A DNA stretch of 64,000 bases, taken from NCBI RefSeq assembly GCF_037992945.1, contig NZ_CP150304.1, forward strand, positions 1,305,501 through 1,369,500. Reading direction: 5' to 3'. A program made the position numbers and the translations under genes. A model generated the notes under the pieces. It ran no database searches. It saw nothing but the letters and a program-made list of their open reading frames with translations, and was not told where the DNA came from. Positions 35,587 through 44,342 of the stretch are shown here, one piece after another. The DNA comes from Peribacillus sp. FSL E2-0218 (GTDB taxonomy: Bacteria; Bacillota; Bacilli; Bacillales; DSM-1321). The first letter of the stretch is position 1. Each line of letters opens with the position of its first letter.

Positions 35587-36825
35587 ATGACGAATCGTCG
35601 TGTAGTAGTAACAGGTATTGGAGCCATTTCTCCAGTTGGTAATGATGCAGAAACAGGCTGGAAGAATATAATCGAGGGAAAATCGGGTGTAGGGCCATTA
35701 ACACGCTTGAACGCTGATGATTTCCCCGTTAAAGTGGCAGCGGAAATCAAGGACTTTGATATTGAAACTTATATTAACCGTAAAGAAGCGCGCAAGATGG
35801 ATCGGTTCACGCACTATGCCATTGCCGCATCCGTAATGGCTTATAATGATAGTAAGCTGGAAATAACCGATGAAAATGCTGCACGTATAGGGGTATGGAT
35901 CGGTTCTGGCATCGGCGGACTGGAGACATTGGAAACACAGCATGAAAACTTTATAAACAGGGGATATAAGCGTGTCAGCCCCTTCTTCGTACCAATGATG
36001 ATCCCGGATATGGCAGCTGGCCAGGTATCTATCCTGCTTGGAGCAAAAGGAATCAATTCATGTACGGTAACAGCCTGTGCAACTGGAACGAACTCGATTG
36101 GTGATGCATTTAAGGCCATCCAACGGGGCGATGCCGATGCAATGATCACAGGTGGAGCGGAAGCGCCAATCACGAAGATGTCGGTTGCAGGCTTCTGTGC
36201 AAACACAGCGTTATCGACCAATCCTGATCCGCAAACGGCTAGCCGTCCATTCGATGCGAATCGTGATGGATTCGTAATCGGTGAAGGAGCAGGCATTATC
36301 GTTCTGGAAGATTTGGAACATGCCTTGAACAGAGGGGCGAAGATTTATGCCGAGATAGCGGGCTATGGTTCCACTGGGGATGCCTTCCATATTACGGCTC
36401 CGGCACCTGGTGGAGAAGGCGGGGCAAGAGCGATGAAAATTGCGATTGATGATGCAGGTTTGAACCCGGAAGACATCCAATACGTAAATGCCCATGGAAC
36501 GAGTACACCGTATAATGATAAATATGAAACGATGGCAGTCAAGGAAGTCTTTGGCGATCATGCATATAAACTTGCGATCAGCTCAACAAAGTCCATGACG
36601 GGCCATATGTTAGGGGCAGCAGGTGGAGTGGAGGCAATATTCACGATTCAAGCGATCAGGGATAGCATTCTGCCGCCAACCATCAACATAGTAACGCCAG
36701 ACCCTGAATGTGATTTGGACTATATTCCGAATGAAGCAAGAAAAGGCGAAATTAATGCTGCAATCAGTAATTCCCTTGGATTTGGTGGACATAACGCCAC
36801 GATTCTTTTCAAGAAATATCAATAA
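35587..36825 (+). CDS. fabF: Beta-ketoacyl-ACP synthase II
   Basis: This 412-aa elongating condensing enzyme has the catalytic triad Cys164 (TACATGTNS), His in AHGTSTPYND and His in STKSMTGHMLGAAGG. It extends acyl-ACP with malonyl-ACP and is the cerulenin target. It is co-transcribed with fabH. AAGGAG precedes the ATG. Confidence 0.96.
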   Translation: MTNRRVVVTGIGAISPVGNDAETGWKNIIEGKSGVGPLTRLNADDFPVKVAAEIKDFDIETYINRKEARKMDRFTHYAIAASVMAYNDSKLEITDENAARIGVWIGSGIGGLETLETQHENFINRGYKRVSPFFVPMMIPDMAAGQVSILLGAKGINSCTVTACATGTNSIGDAFKAIQRGDADAMITGGAEAPITKMSVAGFCANTALSTNPDPQTASRPFDANRDGFVIGEGAGIIVLEDLEHALNRGAKIYAEIAGYGSTGDAFHITAPAPGGEGGARAMKIAIDDAGLNPEDIQYVNAHGTSTPYNDKYETMAVKEVFGDHAYKLAISSTKSMTGHMLGAAGGVEAIFTIQAIRDSILPPTINIVTPDPECDLDYIPNEARKGEINAAISNSLGFGGHNATILFKKYQ

Positions 36826-36833
36826 TTGAAGTG

Positions 36834-36866
36834 GAGCGGATCTTTTTAGATCTGCTCTTTTTTTTG
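36834..36866 (+). terminator. Terminator of fabH-fabF
   Basis: GAGCGGATC / GATCTGCTC stem (one G-T pair) with T-rich loop and nine following Ts. Confidence 0.9.
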
Positions 36867-36941
36867 TACAGTCGTAAATGCGAAGGGGTGTCAACCGCTT
36901 TTTGAAATCATAAGATAGTCAAAAAAGCGGAGGGCAGGAAA

Positions 36942-37700
36942 ATGGGAGTTATTTCAACAGATGAATGGCTGAAGAAGGATTTCAACCGCCCGATACAGAT
37001 GATGGAAAGACTTAAAAGTACGTTCCGCAATTCGATAGATGGAGAGGTGATTTATCAGCACTTATTGAAGCACGGCATGTATTCTCCGAATCAAAGGACT
37101 AAATCGACCTGGGAATTTTTACAAGATAATGATTCGTGGAAAAAAACTCAAAATCTATTTACAACTTATAAGAAGATGTGGGGAGGGCCAGATGTGCCCA
37201 TATATATTTTTCCGCTGATGTCTTCCGGGGTGTGGAAGAAAAAAAATGAAACGAAATCAGGGTTGGCATTTGAAGATAAATTGTTTCTTTTTTATGACTT
37301 AAATATAGACGACAAGGAAATGGAGGCTGTGCTGATTCATGAATATCATCATATCTGCCGATTGCATCATTTAGAGAAGGAACAGAAAGAATTTACGCTT
37401 CTGGACACGATGATCATGGAAGGGCTCGCTGAACGAACAGTCGAGAGATATTTGGGTACAAAATATTTAGCTAGATGGACCAAGTTATATCAGGAAGATA
37501 AACTGCAAGAGTTTTGGAGCAAGCATCTGGAAGGGAAACACACGATAAAGCGCACGGACCCCCTGCATGATATCCTTCTGCTTGGCCAAAAAGAATACCC
37601 GCATATGCTAGGATACTGCAGCGGCTTTTATTTAGTGGGGAAATCCGAAAAACGTTCTGTGAAAAAATCATTCATCGTTCAATCTGAAGAATTCTTATAA
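36942..37700 (+). CDS. yjaZ: DUF2268 predicted Zn metalloprotease (YjaZ)
   Basis: This 252-aa protein carries an HExxH-like motif at residues 133-137 (H133-E-Y-H-H137) followed by a downstream Glu in IMEGLAERTVERY, the pattern of DUF2268 gluzincin-like proteases. No signal peptide is visible. It sits after fabF as yjaZ does in B. subtilis. The substrate is unknown. GGAGG stands before the ATG. Confidence 0.85.
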   Translation: MGVISTDEWLKKDFNRPIQMMERLKSTFRNSIDGEVIYQHLLKHGMYSPNQRTKSTWEFLQDNDSWKKTQNLFTTYKKMWGGPDVPIYIFPLMSSGVWKKKNETKSGLAFEDKLFLFYDLNIDDKEMEAVLIHEYHHICRLHHLEKEQKEFTLLDTMIMEGLAERTVERYLGTKYLARWTKLYQEDKLQEFWSKHLEGKHTIKRTDPLHDILLLGQKEYPHMLGYCSGFYLVGKSEKRSVKKSFIVQSEEFL

Positions 37701-37701
37701 A

Positions 37702-37727
37702 GAACGAATCTATCCGTTCTTTTTTCT
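37702..37727 (+). terminator. Terminator after yjaZ
   Basis: AAGAACG / CGTTCTT stem with a short loop and a T-run. Confidence 0.75.
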
Positions 37728-37817
37728 TTAATCTGTTTTTTTGGAATAGGAATAAATTGTATGATTCCTGCCTATACTGAGTGACAAACAGAAATTTGTT
37801 TAAGTGAGGGATGAATG

Positions 37818-38573
37818 ATGCTATATCTTCATGATGTATGGGTTAACTGGTTTGAAGGAGAAGAAAACGGCTATAACATTTGCCATTTTCACGAATGGAG
37901 GAAGGATGATGGGATTGAACTGTTAGATCAAGTTCCTTTGTTGAAAGTGTCGGCAACATTGTTCGACTACATAGAAAATGACTTGTCAGAATTGCCTAAG
38001 CCGTTGCTGAATGATGTGTATCAAAAAGCATATGCAAGAAAAAATCATGAACGAATTCAGCTTGACTATTGTTTTATCGTAACTGATGGAAATGGGATTC
38101 TAGCTGTTGATACGATAGGTTATCATATTCCGATCAGGAAAAGCAGAATTATTCCCCGCCAGGAACAAATTGTTTATGACATGATAGAAAATCATGATGT
38201 CCTGGATTACACATTTACTGAAAAACCTACATCTGAAAAAGAATATCACATTTTATCGCCGTCACCTTTATTCATGAATGGTTTGACTAGAAAGGAAAGA
38301 CAGCTGAAGCAATTACTTTTCATGGCGATGGATCAGCTATTCACGGCGAAAAACACCGCTGAAATCCGTTATTGGTATACAGAATGGGCTCCTGAAAAAT
38401 ATGAGAGCATTCAAGAGATGGAGTTTCAACTAGCGTGGCTTGAGTTATATGAAGAAATGAAGGAGGGCTGGTCGGATAAGCACCTTCAACTTTGCGAGAA
38501 CTTGGTGAAGGGGCAGCCTTTTTTTGAAAAGCTTTGGCAAGTCGAGGCTGGCGATAGCCCATCGATTTTATAG
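37818..38573 (+). CDS. yjbA: YjbA family protein (DUF3603)
   Basis: This 251-aa protein begins MLYLHDVWVNWFEGEENGYN, the signature opening of the YjbA/DUF3603 family, and has a helical C-terminal half. The function is unknown. ATGs at 37815 and 37818 are both possible; 37818 gives the family N terminus. The B. subtilis appDFABC and opp operons that flank yjbA and trpS are absent here. Confidence 0.85.
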   Translation: MLYLHDVWVNWFEGEENGYNICHFHEWRKDDGIELLDQVPLLKVSATLFDYIENDLSELPKPLLNDVYQKAYARKNHERIQLDYCFIVTDGNGILAVDTIGYHIPIRKSRIIPRQEQIVYDMIENHDVLDYTFTEKPTSEKEYHILSPSPLFMNGLTRKERQLKQLLFMAMDQLFTAKNTAEIRYWYTEWAPEKYESIQEMEFQLAWLELYEEMKEGWSDKHLQLCENLVKGQPFFEKLWQVEAGDSPSIL

Positions 38574-38585
38574 AAATACTTCAAG

Positions 38586-38617
38586 AAGACGATCCGGTGC
38601 GGATCGTCTTTTTTTTA
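38586..38617 (+). terminator. Terminator after yjbA
   Basis: AAGACGATCC / GGATCGTCTT with loop GGTGC, then a T-run. Confidence 0.92.
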
Positions 38618-38671
38618 TTGCACTTTGAGTGAACACTAAGCTAGTATTGTCATTGCCTACAATTTTAGTGA

Positions 38672-38858
38672 TTTGTACAATGAGCATTTCATGGCACTGC
38701 AGTTGCTCGCTTTCCGCGGGCGGTCCGTGAGTCCCCTCGGCTTTTGACGTACACCCCCATTGTTAGATATGTGTCCAACAATGGGGGTGCACTTCAATTT
38801 ATTGCCTGCGGGGTCCCACGTAGACCCGCATTTCTAGGCAGGAGGCATGCGCTTTTTG
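38672..38858 (-). repeat. Dispersed repeat, copy 3, reverse orientation and interrupted
   Basis: Read on the minus strand it shares blocks with copies 1 and 2: GCTCGCTTTCCGCGGGCGGTC on the plus strand is the complement of the copy-2 block ending GCGGAAAGCGAG, and CCTCGGCTTT and GCCTGCGGGGTC also match. Ends are approximate because the copy is degenerate. A 59-bp segment is inserted in it (see 38748-38806). Confidence 0.75.
38748..38806. repeat. 59-bp palindromic insert within repeat copy 3
   Basis: It lies between CCTCGGCTTT and GCCTGCGGGG, which are continuous in copy 2. It contains 13-bp perfect arms CACCCCCATTGTT / AACAATGGGGGTG around a 12-base loop. It could be a minute non-autonomous element or a cruciform-type repeat; no coding potential. 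Confidence 0.7.
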
Positions 38859-39082
38859 ATTATATGCGTTACTAAACAGCAACGGGTTAGTGTAGTTTGT
38901 AACATCTAGAATTACACATGATGAGCATCTCTTTTTAGTTGAACAGGTGCCTGGGAATCCTGGAATTCCAAAGCTGTTGCCTTTCCATTCAAGCTGGATC
39001 AGCCCCCCCATACACCACTTTGAACAAATGAAGGATTCTTCGAAAGTATCACCATGTGTATGACCAACCCTCTTTAATAAAA
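38859..39082. other. Gap between repeat copy 3 and trpS terminator
   Basis: No convincing gene. On the minus strand an ATG at 39055 opens a short frame (MVILSKNPSFVQSGVWGG) that stops just after a run of seven Gs (plus-strand Cs at 39003-39009). Another frame and the read-through both look weakly protein-like, so a broken small gene is possible. Confidence 0.35.
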
Positions 39083-39116
39083 ACAAAAAAGTTTCGGAAT
39101 GATATCATTCCGAAAC
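39083..39116 (-). terminator. Terminator of trpS
   Basis: The 26-base perfect palindrome starting GTTTCGGAATGAT at 39091-39116, with a T-run on the minus strand. Confidence 0.9.
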
Positions 39117-39153
39117 CTTTTTGTCTACAGACAGGGACGATCGTCTTGTTTTT

Positions 39154-40140
39154 TTATCTTTTTCTGCCAAGTCCCATGCCATTATACATTTTTCTGATCA
39201 TTTTATTGGCTTCCTTGTTCGCTTTTTCTGCTCCGCGATCGAGGATTTCATCCAATTCAGGTGAATCGATCAATTCATTAAAACGTTCTTGGATGGGAAG
39301 GATCTCGGCGAGAACCACTTCAGCCAAATCGCTTTTGAAGTCGCCATACCCTTTCCCTTCGTACATCCCTTCAATCTCTGCATAGCTTTTCCCGCTGAAG
39401 ATGGAGTAAATCGACATCAAGTTGGAAACTCCTGCTTTGTTTTCTTTATCATAGCGGACAATGCCTTCGGAATCGGTAACTGCGCTCTTAATATTTTTTT
39501 CGATTTGCTTCGGATCATCCAATAGGGCAATTGTAGCCTTTTTATTGGCATCGGATTTGCTCATTTTCTTGGATGGCTCTTGAAGCGACATGATTCGTGC
39601 CCCTTCTGTAGGCAGGCTTATTTCAGGGATCTTGAAAATCTCGTTGTGCTTTTTGTTGAATCTTTCAGCCAAATCCCGTGTCAATTCAAGATGCTGTCTT
39701 TGATCTTCTCCGACCGGAACAACATCGGTGCCATAAAGGAGAATGTCGGCAGCCATCAGTGGCGGGTATGTAAGCAGTGCAGCCGATACCCCTTCCTTGC
39801 CAGATGATTTATCCTTGAATTGTGTCATTCTCTCCAGTTCCCCGATATAGGAAATGCTTTGCAAAATCCAGCCTGCCTGAGCATGTGCTGGCACCTCTGA
39901 TTGAATGAAGATCGTATTCTTTTCAGGATCAAGGCCAATGGCCAAGTATAAAGCAGCTAATGTTTTAATGCTTTGCCTTAATTTAAGGCGATCTTGTGGA
40001 ACGGTTATGGCATGCTGGTCAACTATACAAAAGAAACACTCATATTCATTTTGTAGTTTCACGAATTGTTTCATGGCTCCGATGTAGTTACCTAACGTTA
40101 CCGAACCTGATGGCTGTATGCCGGAGAAAATCCTTTTCAA
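39154..40140 (-). CDS. trpS: Tryptophanyl-tRNA synthetase
   Basis: This 328-aa class I synthetase charges tRNA-Trp. The HIGH-type motif is in SGSVTLGNYIGAM, and the KMSKS loop is KKMSKSDANK. Length matches the bacterial enzyme. I looked for the T-box specifier structure common upstream of Firmicute synthetase genes and did not find it between 40141 and 40640. It follows yjbA in reverse orientation, as in B. subtilis. Confidence 0.96.
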   Translation of the reverse strand: MKRIFSGIQPSGSVTLGNYIGAMKQFVKLQNEYECFFCIVDQHAITVPQDRLKLRQSIKTLAALYLAIGLDPEKNTIFIQSEVPAHAQAGWILQSISYIGELERMTQFKDKSSGKEGVSAALLTYPPLMAADILLYGTDVVPVGEDQRQHLELTRDLAERFNKKHNEIFKIPEISLPTEGARIMSLQEPSKKMSKSDANKKATIALLDDPKQIEKNIKSAVTDSEGIVRYDKENKAGVSNLMSIYSIFSGKSYAEIEGMYEGKGYGDFKSDLAEVVLAEILPIQERFNELIDSPELDEILDRGAEKANKEANKMIRKMYNGMGLGRKR

Positions 40141-40240
40141 CTGCTAGTCACTCCTCTAATTGCGTTTATTGATAAATGGATATTCGCTCTTCATTATTGT
40201 AAGGATAAATAGAAAATGAATCCACATTTCTTTGAAAGAA

Positions 40241-40289
40241 ATGGCCGTCCATGAAGGGAAACGATCATTTAAATCTCGTGGAGGGCCAT
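40241..40289. repeat. Imperfect inverted repeat upstream of trpS
   Basis: ATGGCCGTCCATGA / TCGTGGAGGGCCAT, 14-base arms with one mismatch and one G-T pair, 21 bases apart, in the gap between trpS and the DUF4015 gene. The rest of this 570-bp gap shows no gene. It could be a leader structure or operator. Confidence 0.45.
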
Positions 40290-40711
40290 TAGGCCTGTAT
40301 CGATGCTATTTCTGAGATTACGAAATGTCCACTATACCTGTATTTTAGCATTTATTCATAGTAAATGTATAATCCAATCGGCAAGAAGTATCTTGGCAAA
40401 TGATTTTAGTTTTAATTTATGCTCATCCTATTTCGATTTGATAATTTGCAGAATTAAAGGAAAATCAAACCGTTTTCTGTATTGCACAATGTCAGGATGA
40501 TTTTAGGGAAGGCTACACACAAGAGAACGCATTTCATGCGAAGTTTCCATCTTGTGGAGGGTTGGATTTTTATAGGCGGGTAATTTTGTATGGCAGAGTT
40601 TTATTAATTTTTTATAATATAGAGGAGTAATGTTGAATCATTGTGGTATTAAAGAAAGGGGTCTTTTGTTTTTGTAGAAAATTGAGATTGATGGCGAGTG
40701 AGGTGGAGGAT

Positions 40712-41890
40712 ATGAAAACAATGAGTAAATGGTTGATGACAGGTGTTTGCCTTTTCCTGGTTCAACAGCCTGTCCATGCACAAAGCGTGAATGAAACGAG
40801 GCAGGTGGCATTAGAAACGAAAGAATTGCCTGTGAATGCACCTCGTTTTGTTTTTGATTCGGGTTTGAAATTCGATTATCCGGATGCAGTGCGAGGAATA
40901 TATGTCACCGGACCGGCAGCGGGCGGCAGTAAACTGAACGAACTTATTAAATATGTAGATGAAACCGATTTGAATGCGATGGTCGTTGATATTAAGGATG
41001 ACTGGGGTAACATTACGTATAAAGCCAAAGATTCCGATTCTCCATATGCTGGAATTGGTAAAGACTACATAAAAGATCCAAAGGCAATGCTGAAGAAATT
41101 TGAGGATAAAAAAATATATCCGATTGCCAGGGTCGTTGTCTTCAAGGATTCCCTTTTGGCTAAAGAGAAGCCCGAATGGTCCTTTCAAGATGGTGAAGAG
41201 GTATGGAAGAATGGCCGGGGCGAGGCCTTCGTTAATCCTTTCCTAAAAGAGGTATGGGATTATAATGTCGGCATTGCCATTGAAGCGGCAAAGATGGGCT
41301 TCAAGGAAATCCAATTCGATTATGTCCGGTTTCCTGAAGGGTTCGAGAATAAGGAAGACGACTTGAAGTATGATATGGGTGAATATGATGAGGCGAAAGT
41401 GAATCATACAGCTAAACGTGTTCAGGCCGTGACGGATTTCGTAAGTTATGCGAAGAAGCGTTTGGAGCCATATGGAGTGAAGGTATCGGTGGATATTTTC
41501 GGATATACCGCTACCCTGCCTGAAGCACCAGGTATCGGCCAAAACTTCACGAAAATCTCAGAGAATGTCGATGTCATTTCCTCAATGATCTATCCAAGTC
41601 ATTGGACATCTTATTTTGGCATAGATAAACCTGACCTGGAGCCTTATGACCTCGTTACGGAATATGCGAAATTGGAGAAAGGGAAGCTGAAGGAATTGAA
41701 AACCCCACCTACTTCAAGGCCGTGGCTTCAAGATTTCACCGCTTCCTATTTAGGAGAAGGAAATTATCAAAAGTATGGCAAGGAAGAAGTCGAGGCCCAA
41801 ATAAAAGCATTGAACGATAACGGTGTTAATGAATATCTATTGTGGAATGCAGCAAACCGCTATACAAAGGGAGTCGACTATACCCCATGA
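40712..41890 (+). CDS. Putative secreted glycoside hydrolase, DUF4015 family
   Basis: This 392-aa protein has a signal peptide (about 1-23, WLMTGVCLFLVQQPVHAQS) and a TIM-barrel-like domain with AVRGIYVTGPAAGG, VVDIKDDWGN, EIQFDYVRFPEG and VDIFGYTA, the conserved blocks of the DUF4015 (PF13200) glycoside-hydrolase-like family. Acidic residues in DIKDD and QFDYVRFPE are likely catalytic or metal-binding. A cell-wall or spore polysaccharide substrate is a guess. Start: ATG at 40712 after GGTGGAGG. Confidence 0.85.
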   Translation: MKTMSKWLMTGVCLFLVQQPVHAQSVNETRQVALETKELPVNAPRFVFDSGLKFDYPDAVRGIYVTGPAAGGSKLNELIKYVDETDLNAMVVDIKDDWGNITYKAKDSDSPYAGIGKDYIKDPKAMLKKFEDKKIYPIARVVVFKDSLLAKEKPEWSFQDGEEVWKNGRGEAFVNPFLKEVWDYNVGIAIEAAKMGFKEIQFDYVRFPEGFENKEDDLKYDMGEYDEAKVNHTAKRVQAVTDFVSYAKKRLEPYGVKVSVDIFGYTATLPEAPGIGQNFTKISENVDVISSMIYPSHWTSYFGIDKPDLEPYDLVTEYAKLEKGKLKELKTPPTSRPWLQDFTASYLGEGNYQKYGKEEVEAQIKALNDNGVNEYLLWNAANRYTKGVDYTP

Positions 41891-41895
41891 AAATT

Positions 41896-41944
41896 GGATG
41901 ACCGGAAGGAAAGCATTTCGGTCATCCCTTTTTCTCTCTGGATT
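41896..41944. terminator. Bidirectional terminator after the DUF4015 gene
   Basis: GGATGACCG / CGGTCATCC arms around an A/G-rich loop, followed by TTTTT, between convergent genes. Confidence 0.8.
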
Positions 41945-42131
41945 ACCGCTTTTTATTCCCGCCAACTTTATTCCACCCTGACTGAATTCGTTTCGATTGA
42001 TCGAAAATATGAGAGTGACGTTTCCCGCCCAACCATTTTTCGCCGACAGCATTGGTCACAACGCCATTCACTGCCGTAATGCCAATAACGCAGGCGGCGA
42101 CCAAAATAAAGTCCGTAAAGTAACTGATCAT
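41943..42131 (-). CDS. Small membrane protein, 62 aa
   Basis: The product has one N-terminal hydrophobic helix (residues 3-28, YFTDFILVAACVIGITAVNG) and a basic soluble tail rich in Gly, Lys and His. AGGAGGG precedes the ATG at 42131 at good spacing. I do not recognise its family. It lies between the DUF4015 gene and yjbC, in opposite orientation to both. Confidence 0.7.
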   Translation of the reverse strand: MISYFTDFILVAACVIGITAVNGVVTNAVGEKWLGGKRHSHIFDQSKRIQSGWNKVGGNKKR

Positions 42132-42227
42132 TACATCCCTCCTAATATTTTCAAGTTGTTATTGATTCTATTGTAGTGGATAAGAGAAAGCATTGAAAGT
42201 AAAAACAAGTGAAAAGGAGATGGAATC

Positions 42228-42809
42228 ATGAATTGGTATGAAAAATTAAATCAATATTTCCCTATCGAGGAAATGAAGTCCAAAGAGCATATAGACGTCC
42301 TATTGAAGGATAAGAAAGAAATATATATAAAAGATGAAGGGCCTGACCATGTTTTATTATATGTTGAAGGAGAAGAGTTTATATTCATCGATTATCTATT
42401 TGTATCCAAGAATTCACGGGGGCAGGGATTGGGAAGGAAATTGATTCAAAAACTGCAAGCGAAAGAAAAAACGATTTTATTGGAAGTCGAGCCAATCCAA
42501 GAAAATGATGACGATTCCTTTAAAAGGCTGCGGTTTTATAAAAGGGAAGGATTCGAACATGCCTCCTCGATCACCTACAGCAGGAAATCGCTTGCCACCA
42601 TGGAGAATACCCCGATGGAAATCCTATATTGGCCGTCAGATCCCTCAGTTGGAGAGGAAGACGTATTCGATTTCATGAAAGAAATTTATTCTGAAATCCA
42701 TACCTACAAAGATGACGACCTTTACGGCAAGTCTTATCAAAATGTCGAGGACGTCCTGAGCCTGAATGCCAAGCAGGAAACGAATATTTTTAAAGAGATG
42801 GAAGTATAA
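42228..42809 (+). CDS. yjbC: GNAT-family N-acetyltransferase (YjbC)
   Basis: This 193-aa protein has the GNAT acetyl-CoA loop SRGQGLGRKLIQKL (about 65-78) and strand LLEVEP. The C-terminal 70 residues form an extra domain. In B. subtilis yjbC is co-transcribed with spx from several stress promoters. Here the pair is split by an insertion of about 1.7 kb, with a terminator directly after yjbC. The target of acetylation is unknown. Confidence 0.88.
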   Translation: MNWYEKLNQYFPIEEMKSKEHIDVLLKDKKEIYIKDEGPDHVLLYVEGEEFIFIDYLFVSKNSRGQGLGRKLIQKLQAKEKTILLEVEPIQENDDDSFKRLRFYKREGFEHASSITYSRKSLATMENTPMEILYWPSDPSVGEEDVFDFMKEIYSEIHTYKDDDLYGKSYQNVEDVLSLNAKQETNIFKEMEV

Positions 42810-42812
42810 AAA

Positions 42813-42839
42813 CAAGGGCCGGTCATTCACCGGCCCTTT
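42813..42839 (+). terminator. Terminator after yjbC, left copy of a 27-bp direct repeat
   Basis: Hairpin AAGGGCCGGT / ACCGGCCCTT with loop CATTC. The whole 27-bp block recurs exactly at 44541-44567, on the other side of the IS and repeat. Confidence 0.95.
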
Positions 42840-42875
42840 TGAAATTCCTTTGAAATTCCTTTGAAATTTTGACCA
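42840..42875. repeat. Short tandem repeat at the left insertion end
   Basis: CCTTTGAAATT occurs three times in tandem, the first running out of the terminator (with one extra T). It probably arose by slippage at the insertion junction. Confidence 0.7.
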
Positions 42876-42910
42876 AAGGTTACGAGATTTGGGCTCTTCG
42901 AGCCACTATG

Positions 42911-44269
42911 TTAAGCCGTTTTAGGACCTTGCCATGTCCAAGTGGCCATCTTCTTTACATTCATGGCAGCGAAAGTAAGCATCGCCTGCATCGACAATTT
43001 TTTAAGTCCCCTTAAAGTAGTCCAACGCATACCATGCTTTTCTTTTGCATCTGCGAATACACGCTCAATCGTTTCTTTGCGTTTCGCATATATAGGTTTT
43101 ACCTCTTGATGATGACGCAGATGATCTGCTTCTTCCACATATGCTTGCCAGATATGCCGTGTCACTACTTTTTGATGGTCTTTGCTTTCCGTACACCGTG
43201 ATAAAAATGAGCATGTTGCACAAATTTGTTTGGGCGATTTGTACTCGCGATAGCCCTCTTTATTTGTTGTTGAGTACTTTAAAGTTTCTCCCGAAGGGCA
43301 AAGGTAACAATCAAAGTGTTCATCGTAAACATAGTCATGTTTGCGAAAGAATCCTTCTTTTGTACGAGGACGTGTATAGGGTAAAGCAGGTGTGATTTCT
43401 TTGTTAAATAGGTAGCTTGTAATCGCTGGTGTTTTATAAGCTGCATCTGCGGCAACTGCTTCTGGTTTTCCAACTTTCTCAATCACTTGCTCAACAAGTG
43501 GCTCCAAAATATGACTGTCATGTGTATTACCAGGTGTTACAATCGTTCCCAATACAAAACCGTTGCCGTCTGCGGCCGCATGGAATGAATAGGCAAACTG
43601 TTTTGTTCGTTCATCTTTCACATAGTAGCCACTCTCAGGATCCGTAGTACTTTCTTTAATTGCTTTGGTTTCTTCCTTATCAAATTTATCTGGTGGAAAA
43701 GGCTTCTTTCCATGGTTTTCACGATCTTGATTGATTTCTTCTTGAAGACGTCCTTGATACGCTCGTGTTTCTTTACGAACGATTTTCTTTTCAAATTTCC
43801 GTTTATTCGCACTGGCTTTCACATGTGTGGAATCCACGAAAACGTGTTCTACACTTATTAACTTTTTATTAGCAGCTGTCATTAAAATGCGACAGAAAAT
43901 CTGTTCAAACAGGTCTGTATCTTTAAAGCGTCGCTCATAATTTTTTCCGAACGTAGAGAAATGAGGTACTTTATCATGGAAACCATAGCCTAAGAACCAA
44001 CGGTAAGCCATATTGGTTTCAACTTCTTCAATCGTTTTACGCATGGAACGAATACCGAAGGTATATTGAATGAAAGTCAGTTTAACTAAAATAACTGGAT
44101 CAATACTTGGGCGTCCTACCTCTGAGTACATATCTTTCACCAAGTCATAAATGAAAGTGAAGTCAATGGCAGCCTCCATTTTACGAACCAAATGGTTCGG
44201 TGGCACCAGTTGATCTAAAGTAATCATTTCAAGTTGATCTCGCTGAATAGAATCATGTTTAGAAAGCAT
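42911..44269 (-). CDS. IS1182-family transposase
   Basis: This 452-aa DDE transposase begins MLSKHDSIQRDQLEMITLDQ, typical of IS1182 members, with an N-terminal DUF772 domain and a DDE_Tnp_1-type catalytic region: Asp in VFVDSTHVKAS, Asp in VAADAAYKTP and Glu in KETIERVFADAKEKHG. A Cys-rich segment (CYLCPSGE, CATCSFLSRC) may bind metal. The frame is intact, so it may be active. Start: ATG at 44269 with GAGGTG; the earlier ATG/GTG codons overlap the RBS. Confidence 0.95.
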   Translation of the reverse strand: MLSKHDSIQRDQLEMITLDQLVPPNHLVRKMEAAIDFTFIYDLVKDMYSEVGRPSIDPVILVKLTFIQYTFGIRSMRKTIEEVETNMAYRWFLGYGFHDKVPHFSTFGKNYERRFKDTDLFEQIFCRILMTAANKKLISVEHVFVDSTHVKASANKRKFEKKIVRKETRAYQGRLQEEINQDRENHGKKPFPPDKFDKEETKAIKESTTDPESGYYVKDERTKQFAYSFHAAADGNGFVLGTIVTPGNTHDSHILEPLVEQVIEKVGKPEAVAADAAYKTPAITSYLFNKEITPALPYTRPRTKEGFFRKHDYVYDEHFDCYLCPSGETLKYSTTNKEGYREYKSPKQICATCSFLSRCTESKDHQKVVTRHIWQAYVEEADHLRHHQEVKPIYAKRKETIERVFADAKEKHGMRWTTLRGLKKLSMQAMLTFAAMNVKKMATWTWQGPKTA

Positions 44270-44342
44270 CCTCATCACCTCAAGTTTTAATCCTTCAATT
44301 TTAAAACAAAAATGACTCCAGTCAAAAGTGTTCTATCTAAAT

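Larger units (their letters stand above)
42840..44342. mobile_element. IS1182-family insertion sequence
   Basis: It consists of an intact transposase gene with short flanks. A small hairpin GGCTCTTCGAGCC lies at its 3' side. The shared TTTTGAC near both ends is the only visible candidate for terminal inverted repeats, so exact ends are uncertain; limits given are the largest span between the left terminator copy and the dispersed repeat. Confidence 0.75.

Noticed and set aside
38799..39086. 95-codon minus-strand frame overlapping repeat copy 3
   Set aside because: It starts at a TTG without an RBS and its last third lies in the repeat. Kept only as a possible frameshifted remnant.
39133..39150. 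A second copy of the yjbA terminator after repeat copy 3, as for copy 2
   Set aside because: Only GATCGTCTT plus a T-run is shared, and it lies within the trpS 3' region; chance likeness is likely.
40141..40640. Expected T-box leader for trpS
   Set aside because: No AGGGTGGNACCGCG-type T-box or specifier stem was found on the minus strand.
42840..44342. Clear terminal inverted repeats for the IS1182 element
   Set aside because: Only TTTTGAC is shared near both ends, too little to fix the boundaries.
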